From positions 248,001 to 312,000 of the forward strand of contig JAWSUY010000013.1 in NCBI GenBank assembly GCA_033852175.1: a stretch of DNA of 64,000 bases. The letters run 5' to 3'. The position numbers were made by a program, and so were the translations under genes. Under the pieces are notes generated by a model that worked only from the letters and a program-made list of their open reading frames with translations, made no database searches and was not told where the DNA came from. This DNA is from Agarilytica sp033852175 (GTDB lineage Bacteria; Pseudomonadota; Gammaproteobacteria; Pseudomonadales; Cellvibrionaceae). Below, piece after piece: positions 28,869 through 38,079 of this stretch (position 1 is the stretch's first letter; every line of letters starts with the position of its first letter).

Positions 28869-30053
28869 TTAATGGGTGAGGCATACATGCGTGGTATACC
28901 ATTGTCCTCCATTCATGGAGTATAGCGTCGTTTGGCCCCAAGTCGAACCATCCATTGGGTCGTCAGAGAATTCCGCATAATAATTTGGCGCCCACCAAAA
29001 TCCTGTACTGTATGCTCTTCCTGCTAACTTATGTAACCAGTTCGAAGATGTTTCGATAAAACAAGGATGGGGGAGTGGAATAAGTGTCGGGGTTGGGGAC
29101 GGCGTGATCACAGGGGGTGGCGTCGAAGTTGGTGTAGGAGTCACTACCGGTGTTGGCGGATGCGGTTCAAAGTTGAAGAAAAAATCCGCGAGATAGCTAG
29201 GGTAATTAATATGGCTGTAATCAATAAAATCACCACTGCCGAGAGAGCCTGATCCCGCCGGCCAAGCGTGTCCCATGCCGTTGACGACAATCTTCGATAT
29301 GACGGGGTGATACTCATCACAATACGTTGTGAGGTCTCCACCGCCGGATAAGCTCTCGATACTGCATACCTCCGCTAAGCCATTACCATCACCAGCATAC
29401 ACTTCACGAAAGATTTGAATATTTTCCTCTGCATGAGCAGGATAGAGAGCCGTATCGTCAGTGCCGATGACGTAGCTGTACTTTTGCCTATATAAAGCAC
29501 TTTTGTTTAGTCCCGCTAGGGTTTCACAGTTGTCTTTCCCTATTCCAATTGGAATGATGGGTGGGGGAGATGATATACCGGTAGCACCGGGGGCAAGTCC
29601 GCCCACTACGCCAGCCCCTGCAAAAATGTCGGGCGCGAGACAGGCCATTTGGTTGGCCATTGACCCACCGGCAGAAAACCCCGAAATGAATACCTGGTTG
29701 GGGTCAATATTCAATGAAGAATCATTTGTTAGAGTGTTAACTAAACTGATGAGGTATTTTGCATCGCTTTCATTTCTATCTGCATTCATTCCGACGTGAA
29801 AATTCCAGCAGCCCAGAATATTTCCAGCAGAACCTTCACCTGACGCTTTCGGTAAAGCAACAACGGCCCCGTACAGTTCAGCCGGCTCTTCCCAGTTACC
29901 ACCATTTTTCAGATAAGATAAGTGGGGTCGATAAGTGGGGTCAGATAAAACTTCTGGCATGGATTTCACTGTTTTATTCAATGCCACGTAATTCTGATTA
30001 AAGCCCTGACCTAGTCGTTGGGGTTTGATGTTTTCTTGGATAAAAAATATCAA
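28869..30053 (-). pseudogene. PHB-depolymerase-like esterase, 5' end replaced by a transposable element
   Basis: Residues from about 48 onward match secreted polyhydroxyalkanoate depolymerases/esterases: YGAVVALPKA, GCWNF, DPNQVFISGFSAGGSMA with the nucleophile Ser in GxSxG, and GMGHAWPAGS with the catalytic His. A Pro/Thr-rich linker and a C-terminal ~60-residue domain containing HKLAGRAY, as in substrate-binding tails of these enzymes, follow. The first ~45 codons come from the inserted element (left inverted repeat at 29933-29952). The signal peptide and the N-terminal strand with the oxyanion-hole LHGC motif are missing, and I do not find them on the far side of the element. The remaining ORF is open, but a functional secreted enzyme is unlikely. 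Confidence 0.75.
29918..29942. repeat. 13-base direct repeat next to the element's left end
   Basis: ATAAGTGGGGTC occurs at 29918-29929 and again at 29931-29942 (period 13). The second copy is part of the left inverted repeat of the transposase element. This could be a partial duplication of the element end. Confidence 0.8.
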
Positions 30054-30850
30054 GGTGGCGGTATAGGAATTTCGATCCTCCTGCTACCCGAGATATCAAT
30101 CATAAGGTAAACTTAAGGTTCTTCAGTAATGGTAAAAGGAATTCACCATGGCGCGATTACCCAGGATTGGACCGATCGGTATCCCCCAGCATATTGTACA
30201 GCGTGGCAATAATCGCCAAGTATGTTTTGCTAGTGAGCAAGACTTTTCAGTTTATGCCAATTGCCTTAAACAGTACTCCCAGGAATTTTCTGTTGCGATA
30301 CACGCCTGGGTTTTTATGACAAATCACGTACATATTTTAGCGACTCCAGGAATTGATAACGGTGTGTCTCATATGATGCAGGCAGTGGGGCGACGGTATG
30401 TCAGGTATTTTAACCGACAATACCAGCGCAGTGGAACGCTGTGGGAAGGGCGTTTTAAATCTAGCCTTGTTCAAACCGAAGTCTATTTGTTGTGTTGTCA
30501 GCGTTATATTGAACTCAACCCAGTTAGGGCAAATATGGTGGCCGACCCGTGCGACTACAGGTGGTCGAGTTATCAATGCAATGGACTTGGAAAACAATCT
30601 GATCTTTATTCACCGCACAACGAGTATCTTAGACTTGGGAAGTCGAAGCCCTCTCGGGAGGAGTCGTATCGAGCACGTTTTTCTGCGCATGTTGATGTCA
30701 GGATGTCTGATGATATTCAAGCCTCAGTGAATAAAGGCTTGGCATTGGGAAGTAGCCGTTTTAAGGATGAGATCGAACAGCTGTTTGATCGAAGAGTCCG
30801 GCCTGCCAATATGGGACGGCCTAGGGGGTAAGTCTTATCTGACCCCACTT
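29933..30850. mobile_element. 918-bp transposase element bounded by 20-bp inverted repeats
   Basis: The left end (29933-29952) and right end (30831-30850) are inverted copies matching at 19 of 20 bases, with core TTATCTGACCCCACTT. Between them is one gene for a Y1/HUH transposase. The right repeat starts inside the transposase stop codon. The left end lies within the depolymerase-like reading frame. The arrangement fits a REP-associated tyrosine transposase (RAYT) unit rather than a classical DDE insertion sequence. I did not find a clear target-site duplication. Confidence 0.8.
30148..30831 (+). CDS. REP-associated tyrosine transposase (IS200-like Y1/HUH)
   Basis: A 227-residue transposase. 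N-terminus MARLPRIGPIGIPQHIVQRGNNR, the HUH metal-binding motif in MTNHVHILATP, and ELNPVRANMV with YRWSSY are characteristic of RAYT proteins. The catalytic Tyr should lie in the helix around LLCCQRYIELNP. AAGGA precedes the ATG. Such enzymes nick and rejoin single-stranded DNA at REP-type hairpins. The reading frame is intact. Confidence 0.9.
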   Translation: MARLPRIGPIGIPQHIVQRGNNRQVCFASEQDFSVYANCLKQYSQEFSVAIHAWVFMTNHVHILATPGIDNGVSHMMQAVGRRYVRYFNRQYQRSGTLWEGRFKSSLVQTEVYLLCCQRYIELNPVRANMVADPCDYRWSSYQCNGLGKQSDLYSPHNEYLRLGKSKPSREESYRARFSAHVDVRMSDDIQASVNKGLALGSSRFKDEIEQLFDRRVRPANMGRPRG

Positions 30851-30866
30851 TCCCATGGAGAAGTAG

Positions 30867-31067
30867 CTATTTCTTTGAATTACGAAATATATTCGAGAGT
30901 AAATCCTTTCGTTTAAACAGCATCCATGACAGAACGAAAAAAGCCACAGGTAATACGATGATTTGCAGGTGAAGCAGTTCATGCGCAAGCCCGCTGGGTA
31001 AGAAATCCAGTACGTGTGCTTCAACAGTTCCCGTTATCATCATTAACGATATTATTAAATATTTCAT
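30867..31067 (-). CDS. Small membrane protein at the end of the urease operon
   Basis: A 66-residue protein: probable signal peptide or first TM (MKYLIISLMMITGTVEA), a short His-containing stretch (AHVLDFLPSGLAHELLH), one TM helix (about 36-52) and a basic tail. It lies 30 bases after ureG in the same direction. It is not homologous in any way I can see to UreJ/HupE beyond size and His content. Role unknown; a link to nickel supply is possible only by position. Confidence 0.5.
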   Translation of the reverse strand: MKYLIISLMMITGTVEAHVLDFLPSGLAHELLHLQIIVLPVAFFVLSWMLFKRKDLLSNIFRNSKK

Positions 31068-31097
31068 AATCTATTTACCAAAAAATGAGTTTAAATT

Positions 31098-31730
31098 CTA
31101 CGCTGACGCGACGTCGCTTGTTGAGCGCGTTAGCATGCCTTCAGATTCAATAAATCGAACGATCTCTTCTACTCCCTTGCCTTCCTTAATATTGGTAAAT
31201 ATAAAAGGGCGGTTCTTGCGCATTTTTGTCGAGTCTCGATCCATTACTTCGAGTGATGCACCAACAAAAGGAGCCAAATCAATTTTATTGATAATGAGTA
31301 GATCGGACTTCGTAATACCAGGGCCGCCTTTGCGTGGTATTTTATCGCCTGCTGAAACGTCGATGACATAAAGCGTTAAATCCGATAGCTCGGGGCTAAA
31401 CGTAGCACTTAAGTTGTCGCCTCCGCTCTCGACCAAGACAAGGTCTAAATCGGGGTGTCGTTCAGATAGTTCATCGATTGCGGCCAAATTCATCGACGCA
31501 TCTTCACGGATCGCGGTATGGGGGCAGCCACCCGTTTCGACCCCAATAATCCGATCTGCGCTCAAAGCATCGTGGCGGGTGAGAAATTCTGCGTCTTCTT
31601 TGGTGTAAATATCATTGGTGACCACTGCGATACTATAAATATCACGCATGGCTAAACATAAATTACGCAGTAACGCCGTTTTTCCTGATCCTACTGGACC
31701 GCCCACACCTACACGTAATGTTTGTTTCAT
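31098..31730 (-). CDS. ureG: Urease accessory GTPase UreG
   Basis: A 210-residue SIMIBI-class GTPase. Walker A is GGPVGSGKTAL near the N-terminus, the CPH nickel-binding motif is in GGCPHTAIRED, ESGGDNL is the switch region and NKIDLAP gives the guanine-specific NKxD. It delivers nickel to apo-urease together with UreD, UreF and UreE, using GTP hydrolysis. It is the last recognisable gene of the ure operon. Confidence 0.97.
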   Translation of the reverse strand: MKQTLRVGVGGPVGSGKTALLRNLCLAMRDIYSIAVVTNDIYTKEDAEFLTRHDALSADRIIGVETGGCPHTAIREDASMNLAAIDELSERHPDLDLVLVESGGDNLSATFSPELSDLTLYVIDVSAGDKIPRKGGPGITKSDLLIINKIDLAPFVGASLEVMDRDSTKMRKNRPFIFTNIKEGKGVEEIVRFIESEGMLTRSTSDVASA

Positions 31731-31834
31731 ACTGTTTCTCTTTTTCTATCGGGTTGGGTGATGCACTTCGGATTTGAATCCGCGTCGTTTTTTCGTGCTG
31801 TTAATTATTTTTAAAGTTTGTTTAGTCTGTTCGA

Positions 31835-32509
31835 TTAAGACCGGTAGAGCCTAGAGTATTGAGTTTCGTGTTTTGCACTCGCCATCGCGAGGCCGGGTAA
31901 ACTAATGCCCATATGTTCGTCGTCAATATCGGCTGCCTGATGAACACACTCGGCAACCTGTTCTGTTAATTCATACAACATTGTTTGTGCTGCGGTTTGT
32001 CCCAATGGTAATAGTTTTGTCGCGGCGAGTACTTGGTTTTCGATCACTGTCCAAGCGTATGCTGAACATGCCTCGTGAGCAGGTAATTTCATGTGAATAG
32101 CAACCAAGCTAAACATACTGGTAAAAGAAATTTTTGCGCGCGGTATTAAGCAGTATTCGGGTAAGGCAACCTCCATGCTCTTTGCCAAGCGAAGCAAGGC
32201 TTCTCCCATGGCTGTATCCGCCAATAACAATTCGCGTGATTCTCGAATCGCCAGTGCATACTGATTCCACTTTTTAGAGTCTTCACTGTTCCCATTTTCT
32301 ATACTTCGGTATTGCCGATAAATGAGCGGTAGGTCAGCATGCACTAAGGTCATTGTTGAGGTGTGTTTGATCCAATGTTTAACGGTTGAGGCATCGTTTA
32401 GCCAGCCTTCCTCAATCGCGTATTCCAGACCTTGCGAGAATGTATAGCCGCCCACGGGGAGGTTGGAACTCGCTAACTGCAACAGCCGCAGGAGCTTAAG
32501 TGTATCCAT
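31835..32509 (-). CDS. ureF: Urease accessory protein UreF
   Basis: A 224-residue helical protein from the ATG at 32509; motifs LLRLLQLASSNLPVGGYTFSQGLE and WTVIENQVLAATKLLPLGQ are typical of UreF. It bridges UreD on the urease and UreG and gates GTP-dependent nickel delivery. The open frame extends upstream to 32713 inside ureE, but the homologous part starts at MDTLKLL. An ATG at 32536, overlapping the end of ureE, is the alternative. Confidence 0.94.
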   Translation of the reverse strand: MDTLKLLRLLQLASSNLPVGGYTFSQGLEYAIEEGWLNDASTVKHWIKHTSTMTLVHADLPLIYRQYRSIENGNSEDSKKWNQYALAIRESRELLLADTAMGEALLRLAKSMEVALPEYCLIPRAKISFTSMFSLVAIHMKLPAHEACSAYAWTVIENQVLAATKLLPLGQTAAQTMLYELTEQVAECVHQAADIDDEHMGISLPGLAMASAKHETQYSRLYRS

Positions 32510-32525
32510 ACGTTGGCTCGATGAA

Positions 32526-33029
32526 TTAATGTGCATGATCAGAGTGCTGGTGTTCGTCATGATGGTGATGCTTCGCCTTTCCCGCATGGCCATGTCCGTA
32601 AGCACCTGACTCAGGATCAAATTCCGCGTCTTCAAATTTTGTGCGTAAGCCCAAATGTTCGACCAGCTCAACCAATACAGGGTCTTCCACAAAACGTAGC
32701 CAGCGTTCGCCAATTTGAATGCGTGTATGTCGGTTGCCTAAGTGGTAGCAGGCGCGACTAAAGTCTTCCCATGAATCTGTACGCGCAGTCACAACGGGTT
32801 CTTTTGCAAGTGACACAGATACGAATTTATGGCAAGAACTCTGTAAGACTTCATTGGGCTGTAATATATTGCCTCGCTCTAAAAATATACGTACTTCGAC
32901 ACCTTTTTGGCTGGTGATTTTTAAACGACCCTTACTTCGCTGAATATGATCGAGCACCACGATATCGTCTATCGTGTATTCGCGATTGGTGGGTGTCGCT
33001 TTTTGAAAAATTTCTATCATGTCAAACAA
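32526..33029 (-). CDS. ureE: Urease accessory nickel metallochaperone UreE
   Basis: A 167-residue protein with the UreE fold: N-terminal peptide-binding domain (EYTIDDIVVLDHIQRSKGRL), CYHLGNRHTRIQIG with the conserved interfacial nickel-binding His in the second domain, and a His-rich tail containing HHHHDEHQHSDHAH. The tail has about ten His residues and should store or pass Ni2+. It lies 51 bases after ureC. Confidence 0.96.
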   Translation of the reverse strand: MFDMIEIFQKATPTNREYTIDDIVVLDHIQRSKGRLKITSQKGVEVRIFLERGNILQPNEVLQSSCHKFVSVSLAKEPVVTARTDSWEDFSRACYHLGNRHTRIQIGERWLRFVEDPVLVELVEHLGLRTKFEDAEFDPESGAYGHGHAGKAKHHHHDEHQHSDHAH

Positions 33030-33080
33030 CTCTTAGTGTCACGGATGTTAGATAGTGTCACGGATGTTAGAAAATACTAT

Positions 33081-34784
33081 TTAAAACAGACAGTACAGTT
33101 GCGTTAAGGGTAAAACTTCCGCCGGTTCACATGTGAGTAAATTGCCATTCGCCCTGACTTCATAGGTTTGTGAATCCACGGTAATGGATGGCATTAAATC
33201 GTTAAGCCGCATGTCCTTTTTGCCAATGTTTCGGGTGTTTTTACACGCGACGTAACGGCGCTTTGTGTCCAAGCCTTTAAGCGTTCCGGCTTCTAGCGCC
33301 GCGGCACTTGTAAAGGTGATGCTGGTTGATGTTGCGGCGCTCCCCATGGAACCAAACATGGGGCGGTAGTGGACTGGTTGCGGTGTAGGAATAGAAGCAT
33401 TAGGGTCGCCCATGGGGGCCGCAGCGATAAAGCCACCTTTTAAAATCGTGGCGGGTTTAATACCAAAAAATGCCGGTTTCCAAAGTACAAGGTCGGCAAG
33501 TTTGCCCACTTCGATCGACCCGACTTCGTCTGAAATTCCGTGCGCGATGGCGGGGTTAATCGTGTACTTCGCAATATAGCGCTTAACACGTTCATTATCA
33601 TTTCGATCGCTGTCGGCGGTTAAGGGGCCAAATTGGGTTTTCATTTTATGTGCGGTTTGCCAGGTGCGCGTAATCACTTCACCCACGCGTCCCATTGCTT
33701 GAGAGTCTGATGCAATCATGCTGAAGGCACCCATATCATGCAAAATATCTTCAGCGGCGATGGTTTCTTTCCGAATACGTGAATCGGCAAATGCGACATC
33801 TTCCGGAATGTTTGAATCTAAGTGATGACATACCATCAACATATCGAGGTGTTCATCAACGGTATTGCGGGTATAGGGGCGAGTCGGGTTGGTCGAGGAG
33901 GGCAGTACATTATTTTCTGCACATGCGCGGATAATATCGGGCGCATGACCACCACCGGCTCCTTCCGTATGGTAAGTGTGAATCGTGCGGCCTTTAAATG
34001 CGGCCAGGGTATCTTCGACAAAACCCGATTCGTTAAGCGTGTCGGTGTGAATGGCCACTTGAATATCATAACGTTCGGCAACGCTGAGGCAGTTATCAAT
34101 GGAGGAGGGCGTCGTCCCCCAATCTTCATGTAATTTAAGGCCGCACGCCCCGGCTTCCAGTTGCTCTTCTAAAGCTCCGGGTAAACTTCCATTGCCTTTG
34201 CCTAAAAATCCAAAATTCATCGGAAGCGCATCCGTGGCTTGTAACATTTTTGCGATGTTCCAAGGCCCTGGCGTACAGGTTGTTGCATTCGTGCCGGTGG
34301 CAGGACCTGTACCGCCGCCGATCATTGTCGTTACACCAGACATTAGCGCTTCGTCAATTTGTTGTGGGCAAATAAAATGAATGTGGGCGTCGATACCACC
34401 TGCTGTGATAATTTGCCCCTCACCTGCCAAGACTTCTGTGCAAGGGCCAATGACAATATCAACGGCATCTTGAATGTCTGGGTTTCCGGCTTTGCCAATA
34501 GCGCTGATACGGCCATCTTTAATACCAATATCCGCTTTGACAATGCCCCAGTAATCGATAATCGTGGCGTTGGTAATCACGAGGTCTGCGGTGTATTTCG
34601 ATGTGAGTTGGCTTTGCCCCATGCCGTCGCGAATGACTTTTCCGCCACCAAATTTAACTTCGTCGCCATACTGGGCGTAATCTTTTTCGACTTCAATAAT
34701 TAATGCGGTGTCGGCAAGGCGGAGTCGATCCCCCTGTGTTGGACCAAACATTTGCGCATAGGCGGCTCTATCAATTTTGGCCAT
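33081..34784 (-). CDS. ureC: Urease alpha subunit UreC
   Basis: A 567-residue catalytic subunit that hydrolyses urea to ammonia and carbamate. Active-site motifs are all present: DAHIHFICPQQ (nickel His pair), GLKLHEDWG (carbamylated Lys), AIHTDTLNESGF, HTEGAGGGHAPDI, MVCHHLD (catalytic flap His) and MIASDSQAMGR (nickel-binding Asp). Full length for the separate-subunit (alpha, beta, gamma) bacterial urease. Confidence 0.98.
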   Translation of the reverse strand: MAKIDRAAYAQMFGPTQGDRLRLADTALIIEVEKDYAQYGDEVKFGGGKVIRDGMGQSQLTSKYTADLVITNATIIDYWGIVKADIGIKDGRISAIGKAGNPDIQDAVDIVIGPCTEVLAGEGQIITAGGIDAHIHFICPQQIDEALMSGVTTMIGGGTGPATGTNATTCTPGPWNIAKMLQATDALPMNFGFLGKGNGSLPGALEEQLEAGACGLKLHEDWGTTPSSIDNCLSVAERYDIQVAIHTDTLNESGFVEDTLAAFKGRTIHTYHTEGAGGGHAPDIIRACAENNVLPSSTNPTRPYTRNTVDEHLDMLMVCHHLDSNIPEDVAFADSRIRKETIAAEDILHDMGAFSMIASDSQAMGRVGEVITRTWQTAHKMKTQFGPLTADSDRNDNERVKRYIAKYTINPAIAHGISDEVGSIEVGKLADLVLWKPAFFGIKPATILKGGFIAAAPMGDPNASIPTPQPVHYRPMFGSMGSAATSTSITFTSAAALEAGTLKGLDTKRRYVACKNTRNIGKKDMRLNDLMPSITVDSQTYEVRANGNLLTCEPAEVLPLTQLYCLF

Positions 34785-34817
34785 GGGATACTCTCTTCGT
34801 TGCGTTTAATTTAAGCA

Positions 34818-35138
34818 TTAATCTAGGGCTCCCATAATCTCACCACGAAAACCATAGACCTGACGCGTACCACCAAAGGCCACTAGCTCAACCTCTCGAC
34901 GTTGTCCTGGTTCAAAACGCACTGCAGTGCCCGAGGTGATATTGAGCCGGTAGCCACGTGTCTTTTCGCGTTCGAACTGCAGTGCTGGGTTGGTTTCAAA
35001 AAAATGGTAGTGGGAACCCACCTGAATTGGCCGATCTCCACTATTGGAAACGACCACACTTCGTGTGTCTCGCCCCACATTTAATTCAATATCACCCGGT
35101 TCGGGAAATAATTCTCCAGGTATAATATGTTTATTCAT
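34818..35138 (-). CDS. ureB: Urease beta subunit UreB
   Basis: A 106-residue structural subunit: MNKHIIPGELFPEPGDIELN, RPIQVGSHYHFFETNPAL and RFEPGQRREVELVAFGG are the family signatures. It packs on UreC in the (alpha-beta-gamma)3 holoenzyme. It is 33 bases ahead of ureC. Confidence 0.97.
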   Translation of the reverse strand: MNKHIIPGELFPEPGDIELNVGRDTRSVVVSNSGDRPIQVGSHYHFFETNPALQFEREKTRGYRLNITSGTAVRFEPGQRREVELVAFGGTRQVYGFRGEIMGALD

Positions 35139-35178
35139 AACAACACCAAATCATTCGAAGCGTTTAAAGAGGTTAAGC

Positions 35179-35481
35179 CTATGCAATCGGACTGTGTACG
35201 GTGACAAGCTTGGTGCCGTCTGGAAATGTTGCTTCCACCTGCACTTCGTGTACAAGTTCAGGCACTCCGTCCATTACCTGTTCTCGTGTTAAAATATTCC
35301 TGCCTTCACTCATGAGTTCGGCCACAGTCTTACCGTCGCGTGCACCTTCGATAATTTCTAGGGTAATCAGTGCTATCGATTCGGGGTAATTTAATTTGAG
35401 GCCACGGTTTAAGCGTCGTTCAGCGAGCAAGCCCGCGGTCACCACATGAAGCTTATCTTTTTCTCTTGGCAATAGTTCCAT
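35179..35481 (-). CDS. ureA: Urease gamma subunit UreA
   Basis: A 100-residue subunit: MELLPREKDKLHVVTAGLLA, LNYPESIALITLEIIEGARDG and EVQVEATFPDGTKLVTVH are characteristic. The three structural genes ureA, ureB and ureC are separate, the usual arrangement in proteobacteria. Confidence 0.97.
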   Translation of the reverse strand: MELLPREKDKLHVVTAGLLAERRLNRGLKLNYPESIALITLEIIEGARDGKTVAELMSEGRNILTREQVMDGVPELVHEVQVEATFPDGTKLVTVHSPIA

Positions 35482-35524
35482 CGTTAAATTTTCTCAGGTG
35501 TTATTTGCAGGTTGGCACATTATG

Positions 35525-36427
35525 TTATGTCGCCCAGATTCTCGGTTTAATCGCAGTTCGACCACTCACCAGGGGACGCACGATTTCCCATGCTTGAATA
35601 AAGAGTTTTTTCGCTTGATCGGAACAATTCCCCAGATAACGAATGATAATAAAATTCCCAATTGTCGTTACACCGCATTGCGCTCCTCTTTCCAGTCGTT
35701 CAAATAGATCCACCAGTTGCGGAGTGATTGTCAGCACATCGTCATTGAATGGACCGACAATTAGGCTACCAAAAATAGGACATCCTTGAAATCCACAAGA
35801 CGACTGTAAATAAGGTGAACCGGCGCTAAAACTGAGACGGTCGATGATCATGGCTTGGTCGTCAACAAAGACGCTGAAAGACTGATAGAATTGTCCATCG
35901 GTAAAGTCTTTTTTACTTTCCGGCAAGCCGAGGCTAACGATTTCCCAACCACAAAAAGTGCTCGTCGTATCCAAATGCACTTCTGTTCTCAGCTCAATCG
36001 ATGCGCCACTATATACAATGGTTTCAGCCGGAAGCCATTCGGCAAAACTCGATTGTTTAGCATGAATTTTGTTGGTGATTTTTTGAGGTAGCGGTTCCAC
36101 CCCGGCAGCATCATGGCGGGCACGATAGAGCCGAGTGGCTCCCGGCGTCGTCATTAAAACGGACGCTTTATTCTCCAGTGAGATGGAGACCTCTAATTGA
36201 TCTCCTGAAACAACTCCTCCTGGCGGGTGTAGCAAATAGACATGCGCGCAATCCTGCCCTTCTGGATAAAATGATTTTTGAACATAAAGCGGGCCGTGAT
36301 GTTCTGAACGGAATAGTTTGCAGCCAAACTCACTACCCTTGAACAACAATTTCAAATATGCGGGCCAACATGAAGGTTGTACCTCACGCTGATAGTTATC
36401 TTCTAATCGTGTATTCGCTGCTGTCAT
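35525..36427 (-). CDS. ureD: Urease accessory protein UreD (UreH)
   Basis: A 300-residue beta-helical accessory protein. Recognisable segments are HLLHPPGGVVSGDQLEV-like (HVYLLHPPGGVVSGDQ), TTPGATRLYRA, WLPAETIVYSGA and EIVSLGLPE. It binds apo-urease first and recruits UreF and UreG. The ATG at 36427 is preferred; an in-frame GTG at 36436 exists. It sits between the urea transporter genes and ureA, so transport and hydrolysis genes form one transcription direction. Confidence 0.94.
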   Translation of the reverse strand: MTAANTRLEDNYQREVQPSCWPAYLKLLFKGSEFGCKLFRSEHHGPLYVQKSFYPEGQDCAHVYLLHPPGGVVSGDQLEVSISLENKASVLMTTPGATRLYRARHDAAGVEPLPQKITNKIHAKQSSFAEWLPAETIVYSGASIELRTEVHLDTTSTFCGWEIVSLGLPESKKDFTDGQFYQSFSVFVDDQAMIIDRLSFSAGSPYLQSSCGFQGCPIFGSLIVGPFNDDVLTITPQLVDLFERLERGAQCGVTTIGNFIIIRYLGNCSDQAKKLFIQAWEIVRPLVSGRTAIKPRIWAT

Positions 36428-36550
36428 GGTTACCACTGCATTAGATTAACGTGATAGAACTCGTGTTCATTTAAAGCTGCCCAACGAATGCCTTGGGGAG
36501 TAGGGCATTCGGATATTAACCGCCTTGGGCGACGTAAACGATCTGGGGTG

Positions 36551-37246
36551 TTAAACCGCCAGGTGCGATTTAACAAGCTCATCAGAAAGTCCGTCCATGC
36601 CTCCGGACGCAACAATTCGACCTTTTTCCATAATGTGAAAGTCTTGCCCTACGCGTCGAGCAAATGCGAGTTTTTGCTCGACTAAAAGAACCGTTGTACC
36701 AAACTCTACATTTAGCCGAAGAATGACATCGCCAATTTGTTTGACGATATTGGGTTGAATTCCTTCGTTTGGTTCATCGAGAATAAGTAATTTTGGTTCA
36801 ATGACCAAGGCTCGGCCAATGGCCAATTGCTGCTGTTGACCTCCTGATAAATCGCCACCGCGGCGTTTCATCATGGAACTTAATACCGGAAACAATTCGA
36901 AAATAAATTCCGGTATTTTTTTACTTTTATCAGTTCGTCCCGCTAATCCGGTACGTAGGTTCTCTTCTACGCTAAGCATCGGAAAAACATCGCGACCCTG
37001 TGGTACGTATCCGACACCAAGCTTGGGCCGGTGCTCGGCCGGGCTTCGTGTAATATCTTTTCCGCCCACTAAAATAGTGCCGGATTTAACCGGAAGAAGA
37101 CCCATTAGACATTTTAATAAGGTGGTTTTCCCTACGCCATTTCGGCCTAATAAGCAGGTGCAGCTGCCGGGCGCTAATGACAGATCAAGGTCCCACAATA
37201 TTTGTGAGCTACCATAAAGTTGGTTAATCGATTGCAGTTCTATCAA
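36551..37246 (-). CDS. urtE: Urea ABC transporter ATP-binding protein UrtE
   Basis: A 231-residue LivF-type ATPase: Walker A GRNGVGKTTLL, signature LSGGQQQQLAIGRAL, Walker B LLILDEPNEGIQ, the last matching the EPNEGIQP form usual in UrtE. The start overlaps the end of urtD by four bases (ATGA). It provides half of the ATPase pair that drives urea uptake. Confidence 0.95.
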   Translation of the reverse strand: MIELQSINQLYGSSQILWDLDLSLAPGSCTCLLGRNGVGKTTLLKCLMGLLPVKSGTILVGGKDITRSPAEHRPKLGVGYVPQGRDVFPMLSVEENLRTGLAGRTDKSKKIPEFIFELFPVLSSMMKRRGGDLSGGQQQQLAIGRALVIEPKLLILDEPNEGIQPNIVKQIGDVILRLNVEFGTTVLLVEQKLAFARRVGQDFHIMEKGRIVASGGMDGLSDELVKSHLAV

Positions 37247-38079
37247 TGTGATTCTCCCAAATATACTTCGATAACATCGGGATTGTTTTGCACTTCATCC
37301 ATATTGCCTTCAGCCAATACTGAGCCTTGATGCAATACCGTAACTTTTTTGGCAATACTGCGGACAAAGGCCATATCATGTTCAACAACGACGACGGTTC
37401 TCTCGCCGGCCAAGGAAGTAAGAAGCTCCGCGGTGTTTTCTGTTTCTTGCGGTGTCATCCCCGCAACAGGTTCATCGACCAGTAATAGGCGTGGATCCGA
37501 AACGAGCAGCATACCGATTTCGAGCCATTGTTTCTGACCGTGCGATAGGGCCCCTGCAAGCTGGCGGGATTGATTCGCCAAACCAATAATATCAAGTACT
37601 TCGGCGATACGATCTGAGTGTGCGCTATTAAGTCGATAGAAAATACTCGACATAATCGATTTATCCATACGCAGAGATAATTCAAGATTCTCAAATACGG
37701 TGTGGCGTTCAAACACTGTGGGCTTTTGAAATTTCCGACCAATTCCCAGCGCCGCAATATCGGCTTCGCTTTTGTTTAATAGGTTGTGGGTTTGACCTAG
37801 GTAGGCCATGCCTGTGTCAGGTTTTGTCTTACCGGTTATGACATCCATTAAGGTGGTTTTACCGGCACCGTTAGCGCCAATCAAGCAACGTAACTCGCCA
37901 TCATCGATATAAAGGTTTAAGTTGTTGAGCGCTTTAAAACCGTCGAAAGAAACAGAAAGCCCCTCAACGTATAGCAAAACTTCGTGTGAAACATCCACAG
38001 AGGGGACTTGTTCTGGTATTAAGAAATCGAAAACACGATCTCTTCGCATTAGCTCACGTAAAGAATCTAAGCTTTCCAT
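37243..38079 (-). CDS. urtD: Urea ABC transporter ATP-binding protein UrtD
   Basis: A 278-residue LivG-type ATPase from the ATG at 38079: Walker A GANGAGKTTLMDV, signature LSHGQKQWLEIGMLL, Walker B LLLVDEPVAGMT, and VVVEHDMAFV. The frame is open further upstream inside urtC, but the ATG at 38079 overlaps the urtC stop (TAATG) and fits the family N-terminus. LSHGQKQWLEIG is typical of UrtD. Confidence 0.94.
   Translation of the reverse strand: MESLDSLRELMRRDRVFDFLIPEQVPSVDVSHEVLLYVEGLSVSFDGFKALNNLNLYIDDGELRCLIGANGAGKTTLMDVITGKTKPDTGMAYLGQTHNLLNKSEADIAALGIGRKFQKPTVFERHTVFENLELSLRMDKSIMSSIFYRLNSAHSDRIAEVLDIIGLANQSRQLAGALSHGQKQWLEIGMLLVSDPRLLLVDEPVAGMTPQETENTAELLTSLAGERTVVVVEHDMAFVRSIAKKVTVLHQGSVLAEGNMDEVQNNPDVIEVYLGESH

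Noticed and set aside
32510..32713. Upstream extension of ureF
   Set aside because: The extension is read from within ureE in another frame; UreF homology begins at 32509.
33822..34133. Plus-strand ORF opposite ureC
   Set aside because: Shadow of ureC, which is complete with all active-site motifs.
36430..36615. 61-codon minus-strand ORF between urtE and ureD
   Set aside because: Overlaps the 3' end of urtE in another frame and has no family resemblance.
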